This document shows positions 10,542-20,484 of a DNA stretch of 64,000 nucleotides, piece by piece. The notes under the pieces were generated by a model. It made no database searches. It was not told the origin of the DNA and saw only the letters and a list, made by a program, of their open reading frames with translations. The stretch comes from [Phialemoniopsis] sp. UDSM-2020 (Eukaryota > Ascomycota > Sordariomycetes > Thyridiales > Thyridiaceae), in the NCBI GenBank assembly GCA_018873225.1, contig JAEILZ010000005.1, positions 620,001 through 684,000 on the forward strand, written 5' to 3'. Position numbers and translations under genes: made by a program. Position 1 is the stretch's first letter, and the number at the start of each line of letters is the position of its first letter.

Positions 10542-11599
10542 CTGACTACATGCAGGTCACATACGATATTGTTTGTAAACACAACAGTTGAGCTGAGCAA
10601 CAGAGTCGGAGTGTGGGCTTCTGAAACCTGAATCGGAATTGAGTTGCCTTAGCCTTGTTGTGTGATGTTGCCATGACGTTGAACGACGGAGGCGGTGCGG
10701 CAGGCACGCCGTCAGATTTGGAGCTACATGTGCCAAGCATGCAGAAAGACACAACTATGACATGACTAAGTGTCAGCTACACGGCGGGCCATGCTGTCCG
10801 GACAAAAGCACCTGTCTTGGACGTGGCCAATCCGTGGCGCCACTAAGCTTGCCTGCCGTCCCGATCATTCCAACAGCGACAAGCATGATGTCGGCAGCTG
10901 AATCGGCGCAATATGTGACACATTCCGCCATCCGATTCGGGCGCTGCAACCGAAAAGCCCGTCAGTTTCGGCAGGCAATTAGTTCCAACAAGAAAGTCCA
11001 GATTTGACAATCCGGCGTGGTGATCTACAGGCACATGAACGGAATGGGTTACTCGGCTCGACAGGGGCAGTTTGACGGCGTTAAATTATACTAGTGGCAA
11101 CCCAAACATTCCGACTAAGACTCGACAAGTCGCTTCGCCTTGGCCAAAACTGTCTAGTGCCATAGTTCGTGCGCATCTTCAGAGTGTGCTTTTTACGCTT
11201 GCTGTTGACAGTGGCAGCACTAACGGCCGGCAACTAGTGGAGAGACATTAATTTCCATGTGGAATCTGGGTTGCACCAACTGGAGGTTTTCCCCCAAGCA
11301 TTACCAATCCGGGGCATCATAACCATCTGACAGACTAATGTTGCCTGACAAGGGGGAGCGTATCCATAGGTAACCGTCATATTCGATCGTTCGTCATGCT
11401 AGTGACTAGGCTGAACTACTGCGGTCTATCAACGGCTGTGGCTTTGGGGCAAGTACTTAGTTTGTGGCGAGAACGACCCTCTAGGCCCTGTTGAGTCTGC
11501 ATGCCAGCGATTGTGATGTTTCACTAATGTTGATTTATTTGGTATCTACTTCAGTTCGCTTTGAGCTTCTGTTCCCTCCAAAACAAAGGTGGAGTGGAT

Positions 11600-11606
11600 T
11601 ATATAG
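11600..11606 (+). promoter_or_regulatory. TATA-like element of the cysteine-module adhesin gene
   Basis: A TATATAG lies 138 bp upstream of the ATG at 11738, mirroring the spacing in the divergent partner. A CT-rich tract separates it from the start codon. Confidence 0.45.
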
Positions 11607-11737
11607 AGTGGCAAGCCTGACAGGGTAGTATCCAGTGGAATACACCACATCTGGCCTTACACTCTTTGTTGGAGACTTCTCTCTCTGTCACTCTTTCTGG
11701 TTCCTATCGTTGACGTCTAGTCGATATTCATTTAATC

Positions 11738-13766
11738 ATGCGTAACTCTGGCCTCCTGAGGGCTACCCTGGCTCTAGGCTTACACCCTTTGTTGGGTTGG
11801 GCTCAAGACTGCCCGAATGGTATCACCGAGGTTGAAGTGCAACCAGTGGAGAATCTGATATACCACGGCCTTGCTCTGAGAGGCTACGTCCCGGAAAACA
11901 CGGTCCTGACTCTTCCAAATGGCATGCTCTTCACCGTGACCGACGCCCCTCGTTTCTTCAACACTGAGATCACCTCAACGGAGACGTCTCAGTCTTTCCA
12001 GACAGCGTAAGTTCAAGCAGTTCGACTCGTAGACTTGAGTCTCCTTCTAATATACACACAGAACACTTGGTGTTTACGGCAGCGGAGATGGACGCACTGG
12101 CAATCGCAACGGCTTCATAACCACCACGATTCCGGGCGGCATTTATGCCACCCCAACGACCATCACCGTGCCCCCAGAAGGTACCAAACCTGGTACCATC
12201 GTCGTGGTGACTCCCGGCGCGATCAATGGCCCCCAGAACACTCAAGGCCTGGTCTACGACACCATCACGGAGCAAGGCCCCGCCGGCTCTCTGCCCACCA
12301 CCGTCACCCTTCAACCTACCGACACCAATGTCCATGGAACAGTCATCGTAGTGACACCAGCTCCTGGTGTTCGTCGCCTCTTCCGTACAATCACCGTCGC
12401 CGGAGATCCAGACTCTCAGTCCACGACGTACACGCTGTACCCCACCGGCACTGAGACTGTCGGCACGGTCATCGTCCAGACGCCTGGCACTTCGGACTTT
12501 AACGGGCCGTACACCACCATCACTCAGGGCTACGATGGTACTACCACACAAACTATCACAGTCCCGCCGACAGCTGGTGGCACCCAGGGCACTGTCATTG
12601 TTGAGACGCCCATCAATACTGCTGGAGCTGGTGGCAACGGCGGCGGCGCTGGCGGTAACGGCGGCGCTGGCGGTAACGGCGGCGGTAACGGCGGTGGCAA
12701 TGGAGGCACCGGCGGCGGAGCCGGTGGCGGCAATGGTGGAGCGGGAGGTGGCAACGGTGGGGCAGGAGGTGGAAACGGCGGCGCTGGGGGAGGTAATGGC
12801 GGTGCCGGAGGAGGTAACGGAGGCAATGGCGGTGGATCCGGAAACGGAGGTGCTTGCGCCCCTACCACTCCCAACGGACCCCAGTACTGCACGGTCGCCC
12901 TCCCTCCGGCGTGCCGCAACCTCGGCAACAACCCCCTGATCCCGACCGTCGTCGACATTGCCGCGTGCACAGTTGCTCTCGGCGGTGCTGCAGTCGGCGG
13001 CGTCCTCAACTGCCTCGTCCCCACTCTGACCGGCCAGTCCATCGTCGGCTGCCTCAACACCGCCCTCGTCGGCACCCCTTGCATCACCAACCTCCCGCAA
13101 CAGTGCCTGAACCTCAACGCGGACGTGTCTGTCGGCGCTGCGCTCAATGCTGATGTCGGGCTATGTGCCAACGCCCTGGGTCCATACTCCGGCAGCCCGG
13201 CCGTTCAGCTCTGCCTCAACACCAACGTCCAGACCAGCGGCATCGCCGTCATCAACTGCCTCCAGCGGGCCTACGGCTTCCCCGTCGCCACGCCCCAGGT
13301 CCCCGCCGGCTGCACGGCCACGCCTCAACAGGCGTGCCCGCAGCTGCCTCCTGACTGCGCGGCCCTCGCGACCGTCGACCTGGCGACGGCCATCCTGAGG
13401 GTGCCTCTCTGCCGCAACGAGCTCGGCCTGCTCGCGTCGGTGGGCGACACCGCTGTCTGCCTCGTCAACAACGTGCTGAGCCTGCTGTCGCCGCCCAACG
13501 CCGGGCAGAACCTGTACAACTGCCTCAACCAGGCGATCGGCCCCTGCATCACGGAGCTTCCCGGCCCGTGCAATCTACTCAGCGCGAACGTGGGTAACGC
13601 GCTGGCGGCGCAGGTGGACCTGTGCAGCAACGCGCTGCAGCTGTTCAACCAGAACGGCGCGCAGTCGTGCCTCGACGACCCGAATGCGACGGGCGCGGCT
13701 ATCCAGGCGTGCTTGAACCTGCGCCTGTTTGGCATCACTGTCGATCCCACGGTGACGGTTGGCTAA
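11738..13766 (+). CDS. secreted adhesin-like protein: GTVIV repeats, Gly-rich spacer, four five-cysteine modules
   Basis: Two exons, 11738-12006 and 12062-13766, are joined at GC|GTAAGT...ACACAG|A and encode 657 residues. A signal peptide ends near GWAQ (about residue 23). After an N-terminal domain come four imperfect repeats, each closing with a strand such as GTIVVVTP, GTVIVVTP, GTVIVQTP or GTVIVETP, a pattern of fungal flocculin-like beta domains. A Gly/Asn/Ala low-complexity spacer follows (12627-12849). The C-terminal 300 residues are four tandem modules of 63-78 residues, each with five cysteines. No GPI signal is present (ends VDPTVTVG). It is likely wall-associated or extracellular, working in adhesion or surface properties. 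The cysteine module is not one I can name. Confidence 0.8.
12627..12849 (+). repeat. Gly/Asn/Ala-coding low-complexity tract
   Basis: Short units such as GGNGGAGG are repeated in frame, with synonymous third-base changes between copies. It is a flexible spacer inside the adhesin-like protein and a likely site of length variation. Confidence 0.85.
12888..13734 (+). repeat. four tandem copies of a five-cysteine protein module
   Basis: Copies begin at the cysteines coded at 12888, 13080, 13311 and 13545. Each follows the scheme C-x(5-7)-(L/P)P-x(1-2)-C, then about 20 residues, C-x(2-3)-(A/E)L, CL, and a final CL. Copies share phrases such as CITNLPQQC and CITELPGPC. They diverge in sequence but keep the cysteines, indicating old duplications under structural constraint. 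Confidence 0.75.
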
Positions 13767-14633
13767 ATGATTGGCGCCAGTCCCGTTTGTGGACGCTGTG
13801 AGGAGAGTTGGTCGCCGGGATGCAACGATGAACGAAGCTTCGTTTCTTACCTAATGCATGGTGTTAGACATTAAACCAAGCAAGTTTGTACATACCTTCA
13901 TTTTCATAGTTTTGACGTCGAATCACGACCGTTCCTAATTGCTATCAACATGAATCAAGTGTCAAACCAGACTGGATGCCCGGCGATCGTCTGCATGGAA
14001 TAATTGAAGACTCATGAGACAGCTTGCGCACGTCGGCAACACCACCTGCTGGGATAGGTAAAGGACCTCTGATATCGAGATCTAGATCAATCATGTCGAG
14101 AGAAGAAAAGCCTCATCCATGAGCCTTCACGTAATGTCAGAATGTCGGCAGGGCGCAAATCGCTTCATTGACTCGAGTTTCGGCCATTCCGCGTGGCTGC
14201 TCGGCCTTCATCGGCCTTCGGTCTCGGGGCCTGGTGGGGCTACCTGGGGGTTTTTAGCGGTGCTGGCAGTTAACCCTCGCTGAAGAACACGCATGTCAAC
14301 AAGAAGAGCGCGCCCTTTCAGTCGAGTAAACCTAGACCCAAGCTCAGCACCTTCCAGACGCGATGTAGTGCCTTTTTAAAGCCAGGGTTCGAGGCCAAAG
14401 ATATAAAAAGAGCATAGGCATAGGACTTTTAAGAGGCGTATTGACTTCATTGACTTCAATGAGTGTCCAAGCCCGTCAACCAATCCACATACCGCATACG
14501 AAGGTTGCACGCTGAAATTTTGATCCCCCTGTTAGGTCTCGACTGCTGGGAAGAGGGCTATCCCACTACCCAACGCCGTACAGGTCAACACCTCGCAAGG
14601 ACGTCTTATTTACCCTTGCCACCTCTGTACAAG
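13767..14633. other. intergenic with GNAT promoter
   Basis: This is the 3' flank of the adhesin-like gene and the upstream region of the acetyltransferase gene. No open frame is convincing. It includes a TATA-like TATAAAAA at 14402-14409. Confidence 0.5.
14402..14409 (+). promoter_or_regulatory. TATA-like element upstream of GNAT gene
   Basis: TATAAAAA is about 225 bp upstream of the chosen ATG at 14634. It is somewhat distant but is the only good TATA in the region. Confidence 0.35.
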
Positions 14634-15212
14634 ATGGCAACCAACACCACTCTCCAATTCCGCCTCGCGACCGATGCCGACGCCGAACAGCTCGAGACGC
14701 TCATCAACACGGCCTTTCGCGACGACAAGACGACGCAGGTCTTCCTACACGCCGACCACGCTAGCGTCGACGTCACCGACGCCGCCGCGATCAGGGCCAA
14801 GATTGCGCAGCCCGACACGGCCGTCTACGTCGGCGTCGACGAGGGCGGCCAAATCGTGGCACACGGGTCCGTGCGCAAGCTCGACGAGCGCACGGCCTGG
14901 TTCGGCATGCTCGCCGTCGACGTGTCCCGGCAGAGGCTTGGCCTGGGCCGGCAGGTGCTCGCCTACGCCGAGCAGTACGCGCGCGCGCAGTGGGGGTCCC
15001 GGAGGATGGAGTTTGACGTCGTGCGCACGCGCGAGGAGCTCATCGCCTGGTACGCGCGGCGCGGGTACAGGCCCACGGGCAAGACGACGCCGTTTCCGTA
15101 CGACCACCACGACGGGTGGCAGGGGGTCCTGAGGGATGATTTGTACTTTATCTTGATGGGAAAGGATTTGACGAGTGAGGCGCCGCCCGGAGCAATAGAT
15201 ACAGGTGCATAG
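14634..15212 (+). CDS. GNAT-family N-acetyltransferase
   Basis: This single-exon protein has 192 residues. The start chosen is the ATG at 14634, because the fold begins directly after it (LQFRLATDADAEQLETLINTAF); the longer open frame upstream starts at a non-ATG codon. The acetyl-CoA site is clear: beta strand MLAVDV followed by motif A, RQRLGLGRQVLAYAE (residues 99-113), fitting (R/Q)-x-x-G-x-G. The segment WYARRGYRPTGKTTPFPY near the end matches the usual GNAT C-terminal strand. Fungal proteins of this kind acetylate small amines or have unknown acceptors. No secretion signal is present, so it is likely cytosolic. The substrate cannot be read from the sequence. Confidence 0.85.
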   Translation: MATNTTLQFRLATDADAEQLETLINTAFRDDKTTQVFLHADHASVDVTDAAAIRAKIAQPDTAVYVGVDEGGQIVAHGSVRKLDERTAWFGMLAVDVSRQRLGLGRQVLAYAEQYARAQWGSRRMEFDVVRTREELIAWYARRGYRPTGKTTPFPYDHHDGWQGVLRDDLYFILMGKDLTSEAPPGAIDTGA

Positions 15213-15479
15213 AAATTGAGCCAGGATGTTTTTATCTGGACCAAGTCCCCTGTTTCATAGTTCCTGAGTAGCGTGCTTCACTCCAGGACTGCCTGTAGCG
15301 AGCAGGGATGAGGATTCTAGGCGAGGTGGGCTGCCTAAAAGTCCGAGGCAAAGTGTCCACGGGTTTTTTACAGCATTCGCATAAGAGTGCCACGATTCTT
15401 GATTTATTTCCTTGCAATCATTCATTCAACGGCTGCCAACACAATTCGAGAAACTAGAGATTCTCGATTTTATTTCGAT

Positions 15480-17313
15480 ATGGGTGAGTACATAGAATTG
15501 GTCGCCCTATTTCTCTTCTGATTAATGTCAAAACAGGTATAGATGATTTGTTCTGCTACATCTGTGGCGTCTCGTTCGCTGTCAACCGGATTAGAATCCG
15601 CGGAGAACCGCCAGAAGCTGCATGGGGTCCTCCAGCGGAATACGAAAATCAGAAGTCCACTTGGATTGGTGGGACATCTGGATCTCAGTATCGTTGCACA
15701 GATGATGGATGCAGTTTAGTGTACAGGGGCCCGACTAAATATGTCTGGCGGGACGAGTACAACAACCAGAGGCTTGATGACTCCGACTCGGAGGACTCGA
15801 CTTACAGTTATGTCAGCGACGTAGCGGAGGAGCCACTGGAGTATGACTCTGAAGCAGAAGATGATACAAGCAGCCAACCGACAGCCTCGTCTGAAGATGT
15901 GAATATGGAGGATGCTGATGAAGGCGTCTCCAAATCGAGAAGAAAAGAACCTTGGACGTTTTCAATCGCCGGCAAAGAAAACACAGGCCAATTCTGGCCC
16001 ATCTCTAAAGCCGAAGAGATCCCAGAGACAGCTGAGCCGTGGCAGAGAACCGTCCGGCAATGGGAGTATGAACATATCGCTGGGCCTAATTGTCAGCGAT
16101 TGGACGGGTACCACGGCGACCGAGTTTCTGCTGTCGAGATGAGCGGCTGCAACACCATTCAGTGTCTGGTCGAGAAGAGGTTCAACTGGGAGGTCCAAGT
16201 CGATGATGAGGATTTTGAGAAAGACTCGCGCTTCCATCTCAGCGGACTTTCCGACCATGTGGCGTATGAAGATATAGTCCACTTCACTCCCGTCCGTCAC
16301 GGAGCCATGAAAGTCGTTGCAAGTCATTATTACGACCTAGCACAGGTATGTGCCATTTTCAATGTGCTTCTTGGCTCTAAGAACTAAACACTGGATAGGA
16401 CGACGAGCTGGACCCAGAGTTTGGACTTGCCTTTCACCCCACGTGCTTCGAGCTATTCAAGATAGAGAGCCTCCGTGTCCTCGGCCGAGTCGACATTGAC
16501 TCCTTAGTTCGACTGCGCATGTCACATCGCGGTGTTTCCTACCCAGAAGACGGTTTCTGCAAGAGGCACCGAGACGTGGTGGAAGGCAGGTCTGACCGCA
16601 TGTGGACGCATCGCGTGGGCGACGAGTACCTAGGCACCAATCCGATATTCGTCCCGGGTCTCAGGCAGCTTTTCGAGGCGGCCATCTCCAATGACACAGA
16701 GCTCCACCCTCAACAAAGCGCTTTCAAGAGCCGAGCGAACCACACTCAGAGCAGTCCGTCCCAAGATCCCTTCCTCAGACTACCCACCGACATTGTCTAT
16801 ATGCTACTGCCTCTGTTGACCAACAACGACATTGCTGCGCTTCGTCTTTCGTCGCGCGCATTTGAACACCTGCCCATATCTCTATGGTACAACTTACTAA
16901 AGCGCGATTATCCCTGCCTCTACGAAGCATGGTCTCGGCACACGAAGCCATACAAATGGGCGTATCCCAACCCGACCCAATTGATTAACGAAGCCAGGGC
17001 GAAGAAGGAGTTCAAAACGGAGTATGACTTCAGACGGAGTGTGATACAGGAGTTTGACCGGGAAATATTACCCGCGTGGGACGCCAACGAAATCAAGGAA
17101 CCGCAGAATAATTATCGGGAGCTCATTGAGCAGACGGCTCGGGAGAGGGAAGCAATGGAGCCTATCTCGCTCCCGTACAGGTCGACCAATTGGTATCAGC
17201 TGTACTGCAGCATCAAGGCACACTGGAAAGATCTCAAGGGTCTGCAGAATCGCGCGAGAATATATGCGGACGTGTCAGAGCTCGTGCGACAGATCGCGGC
17301 GTACGATAAGTAG
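15480..17313 (+). CDS. F-box domain protein with N-terminal cysteine motif and a 4-nt first exon
   Basis: Three exons, 15480-15483, 15537-16345 and 16399-17313, encode 575 residues. The first exon is only ATGG, spliced at GTGAGT to an acceptor AACAG, giving MGIDDLFCYICGVSF; no other in-frame ATG precedes this conserved start. The N-terminus carries cysteine pairs (CYIC, later CTDDGC), then a long acidic stretch (DSDSEDSTYSYVSD). An F-box lies in the last exon: FLRLPTDIVYMLLPLLTNND, continuing IAALRLSSRAFEHLP. F-box proteins recruit substrates to SCF ubiquitin ligases through Skp1. The layout, with a small Cys-rich head, a central domain and the F-box in the C-terminal half, is common in ascomycete F-box families of unknown target. 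Confidence 0.8.
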
Positions 17314-17734
17314 AGTTACGGTGGGGTTTGACTCGGTGTGCGGCCGAAGCGGCCGCATGTGGGGCCCGCCGGCCGTGTTGCCGGTGGGGCAAAGCGGCGG
17401 GTGCGGCATCGTGCGCTCATGCCCGACGGGCGCCACGGCCGCTGGTGCCGGAAGTAAGCTCGACAATCACCGGCTAGAATTGAAGGATTTAAACGGCTGG
17501 ACTCCCGTATCTCCATGATTGCCTGTCCCGAAGCCAAGGTTTGACTAGCCACCCTCCATTATAAAAATGCGCGACCCTGCCCTCCAAAAGGTTTGCCGTT
17601 TCTGTTCTCCTCATCATCCTCACAACACACACTACCATCATCGCAAGCCACCCCAAATCTACAAAATACTTCATAATTCTCGCCCGAATTCTTGACTCCC
17701 ATTCATCTTCGAGATTGTTATCTGCACTAGCACA
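17314..17734. other. promoter region of SDR gene with GC-rich inverted repeats
   Basis: This contains a perfect inverted repeat, TGCGGCC-gaagc-GGCCGCA, at about 17339-17357, and a second GC-rich imperfect one (GCCGGCCGTGTTGCCGG) just downstream. CGG/CCG triplets in opposite orientation are the typical half-sites of Zn2Cys6 regulators. A CT/CA-rich 5' leader follows up to the ATG. Confidence 0.5.
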
Positions 17735-18760
17735 ATGGACTTCACTCCCAACCAACGACCTTACAACCTGCCAGCCGATGCAGTCTGGTTTAGTAAGTTT
17801 ATCAATGACGTCAACGTTCCAAGCTACATCTGCTAACATTCTACGTTCCCAGTCACCGGCTGCTCATCAGGCATCGGCCAGGGCATCGCCAAGTACGTCG
17901 CCGCCCACCCGACCTACCGCCTCGTCGCCACCGCGCGCAAGACCTCGGCCCTCGACGCCATCCCCGACAGCCCCAACACGCTCAAGGTCGCGCTCGACGT
18001 GACATCCCAATCCTCCGTCGACGAGGCCATCGCCGCGGCGGTCGCCAAGTTCGGCCGGCTCGACGTCGTCATCAACAACGCCGGCTACTCGCTGTGGGGC
18101 GACACCGAGGCCGCGACTGAGGAGCAGGAGCGCCGGCAGATCGAGACGCTCTTCTGGGGAACCGTCAGGGTGACGAAGCACTCTGTAAGGGTCATGCGCG
18201 AGGAGAACCCCAAGAGCGGGCCGCAGGGCGGCATCATCTTCAACGTCACGAGCATGGGGGGCTTCCTGGCTGTACCCGGCGGTGCGTTTTACCACGCTGG
18301 CAAGTTTGCCGTTGAGGGGTTCACGGAGGCGTTTGCGAAGGAGGTACGACCGGAGTGGAACAGTGAGTGGACTCATTCTTTATTTCGGGTGTAAGATCTC
18401 AAGACTGACAAAGATTTCTTTACAGTCAACTTCTGCATCCTCGAGCCCGGAGGTGTCAGCACCAACTTCACTGGCTCTAGCATGGATATCTGCCAAGGCC
18501 ATCCCGCGTACCTCAAGGATGCGCCGGCGCGGCTCCTGGAACAATACATGATGAGCTCGAACACCGCGACAGGCTGGTCCACGACAGAATTAATTCCGGT
18601 GGCCATCGACAAGCTGGCAAGCTCGGGCGGCCGCATCCCCATCCGTCTACCGCTCGGACCCGATTCCTATGGGGCGATTGTGCACGAGGTCGAGCTAGTC
18701 AAAAGGGACCTCGGAGAGTTCAAGGAGCTCAGTCACAGCACCGTGGCGGCATCGAAGTAG
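17735..18760 (+). CDS. classical short-chain dehydrogenase/reductase
   Basis: Three exons, 17735-17792, 17853-18362 and 18426-18760, encode 300 residues, both introns in phase 1 with GTAAGT and GTGAGT donors. The cofactor motif TGCSSGIG is at residues 21-28 and VINNAG follows. The catalytic serine lies in NVTSMGG, and the Y-x-x-x-K pair is Y166 and K170 (FYHAGK). The post-catalytic PGGVSTNF is typical of this SDR branch. Such enzymes use NAD(P)H to reduce carbonyls or oxidise alcohols; the substrate is not predictable. It heads a run of four oxidoreductase genes up to 23.4 kb and converges with the DFR-like gene, 87 bp away. No signal peptide. Confidence 0.88.
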
Positions 18761-18847
18761 AGACATAATTTCATTAGCGATTGTATAGCGGGTACTGTAA
18801 TGACAGGATGTAGTATTAGATAACATAATGAAGTCCAAATTTCCCAA

Positions 18848-19902
18848 TCACAACAGATGCGCCACGTTTTGCCTGAGACTCTCCTTGAGCCCGGTATAGC
18901 CCTCCTGCCCAAACCATTTGTGGAGCAACTGTTTTCCAAACTCATTGTCGACCTCGCTGATATCCTCACCCTGTTCGCCGTTCTCGACGAATTTACGGTC
19001 CGGGAACAGCTCCCGGAAGAGATCGAGCACGACATTCCAGTTGTACGGGACGTCAAACGCCAAGATGCGCTCGTTCTTGACGGAGCCGTCGACCAGAGCG
19101 GCCAGATGCAGTCGAGCGCAGTCCACCACGTTGACCATGTACTGGGGCAGGAAGTCCCATGGCACATCGCCCTTGAAGACCTTGATGACATTCCCGCCAG
19201 TCTCGCCAGGGGAATCAATCACTCGCCCCATGTTGACGGCTGGGTTGACCTGGATGATCGTCAGCAAGGATACACTACCTAGTGGGCAGGAAAACGCACG
19301 CAATTGACCACAAAGTTCGGCTTCTGCTCCTTCACAAACTTCCAGACCGCCTCCTCTGCCTTGGTCTTGCTCGCAGAGTACACCTTGAACGCGTTCTCCT
19401 GCAGGTACGGCGGCGGGAAATCCACGTAGTCGTCCACCTCGGTGTTCCAGGTGCTGCTGTCAATCTTGAACTTGACACCGGGCTTGGGAATAGACGTGGC
19501 AGTGCTAGAGCTCGTAAACACAAATCGCTGGATCTTGGGCTCCTTGATGGCCGAGCGGAGGATCGACGTCGCGCCCTTGACTGCCGGGGGCACGACCTCC
19601 TTCGGGTTCGGGCTGAAGGTCAGGGGCGAGGACATGTGCACAATGGCATCGACGCCCTTGACAGCTTCGTCGAAAACACCCTCTGCCTCCATCTCTGGGA
19701 CGACAACGGCGTCATAGTTTGGTGAATTGAAGATCTCCTTGGTCCTCTGCACCTTGGAGGGCGACCGCGCGGTGCCGCGGATCTTGTACCCCGCACCGAG
19801 CGCCTCGACGATGAGGTTGCTGGCAATGAACCCGGATGCACCGGTCACCAGGACCAGGGATCCTTTAGGCAGTGCCAAATCTGGATTGTTCAGGAGAGCC
19901 AT
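18848..19902 (-). CDS. NAD(P)-dependent epimerase/dihydroflavonol-4-reductase-like extended SDR
   Basis: Two exons, complement of 18848-19249 and 19300-19902, encode 334 residues; the 50-bp intron has donor GTGCGT and acceptor CCAG and is in phase 0. The Rossmann motif is VTGASGFIASNL (T20 onward). A serine-rich strand FTSSSTAT (130-136) and the active pair Y175/K179 (VYSASK) complete the active site. The C-terminal half contains PQYMVNVVDCARLH, the usual marker of this family, ahead of the substrate-binding region. Relatives reduce aldehydes or ketones such as methylglyoxal or dihydroflavonol-like compounds. It lies tail-to-tail with the SDR at 17735. Cytosolic by absence of signals. Confidence 0.87.
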
Positions 19903-20484
19903 GGTATTGAGCTAGGAGTTGTTGCGATACCGATAGAATTGAAAGGATTTGTATGATGCTCCTCAACCACCATGCTATGAGAGAGGAGCTCAGGGGGCAT
20001 CTTATACGAGAGCCTGATGTTCGGCAGCTTACCAAGACATTTCGCCAAGAAAGGATCTCCAGTTATAAGTGCCAGTGAAGATGCTGAATAAAGAGCTCAT
20101 GCATGGATGCTTACAGCTTTCGACCGAGTTGGTGCGAAACTCTATCGCAAACCCCCACCAGGGTGAAAGACAGACTAATGCACTGTAAATCCTCCCCGCA
20201 GTCCCTAATCTCGTATATGCATTCTCAATGGCTGTTGCCTTGATTCTTCAGGGGTCAGTGCAGCCCAGTTACTGCCGAATGATACCCTCGATAGTTCTTA
20301 TCTGTGATTTTCGGGAGCATCAACACGCGGAAGGGCAGATATGCAATCACCAGTGACAACCACAGACAATCAATCAGAAATGAACTCACGAAACTTCGGT
20401 AAGATTTAGTATTCAACGAAGATCAATTGGTATTCTATCATTCTATCGTAACATGGCTCTGCTTGCCAGATCTATCTCAACTAC
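19903..20484. other. intergenic, promoter of DFR-like gene
   Basis: This lies between the start of the DFR-like gene and the 3' end of the old yellow enzyme gene. No credible open frame or repeat was seen. Confidence 0.5.

Larger units (their letters stand above)
10398..11737. other. 1.34 kb divergent intergenic region between two adhesin-like genes
   Basis: No open frame here looks coding. The region must hold both promoters. A pyrimidine-rich tract at about 11660-11705 (repeated CTCT) precedes the plus-strand gene, as in many strongly expressed fungal promoters. Several GGCA/TGCC-rich segments occur but no clear repeat array. Confidence 0.5.

Noticed and set aside
11970..13100. 376-codon open frame antisense to the adhesin-like gene
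   Set aside because: It is the reverse of a GC-rich repeat-coding exon; its Ala/Ser/Asp-rich translation has no domain, and the sense strand has a signal peptide, splice sites and a cysteine module.
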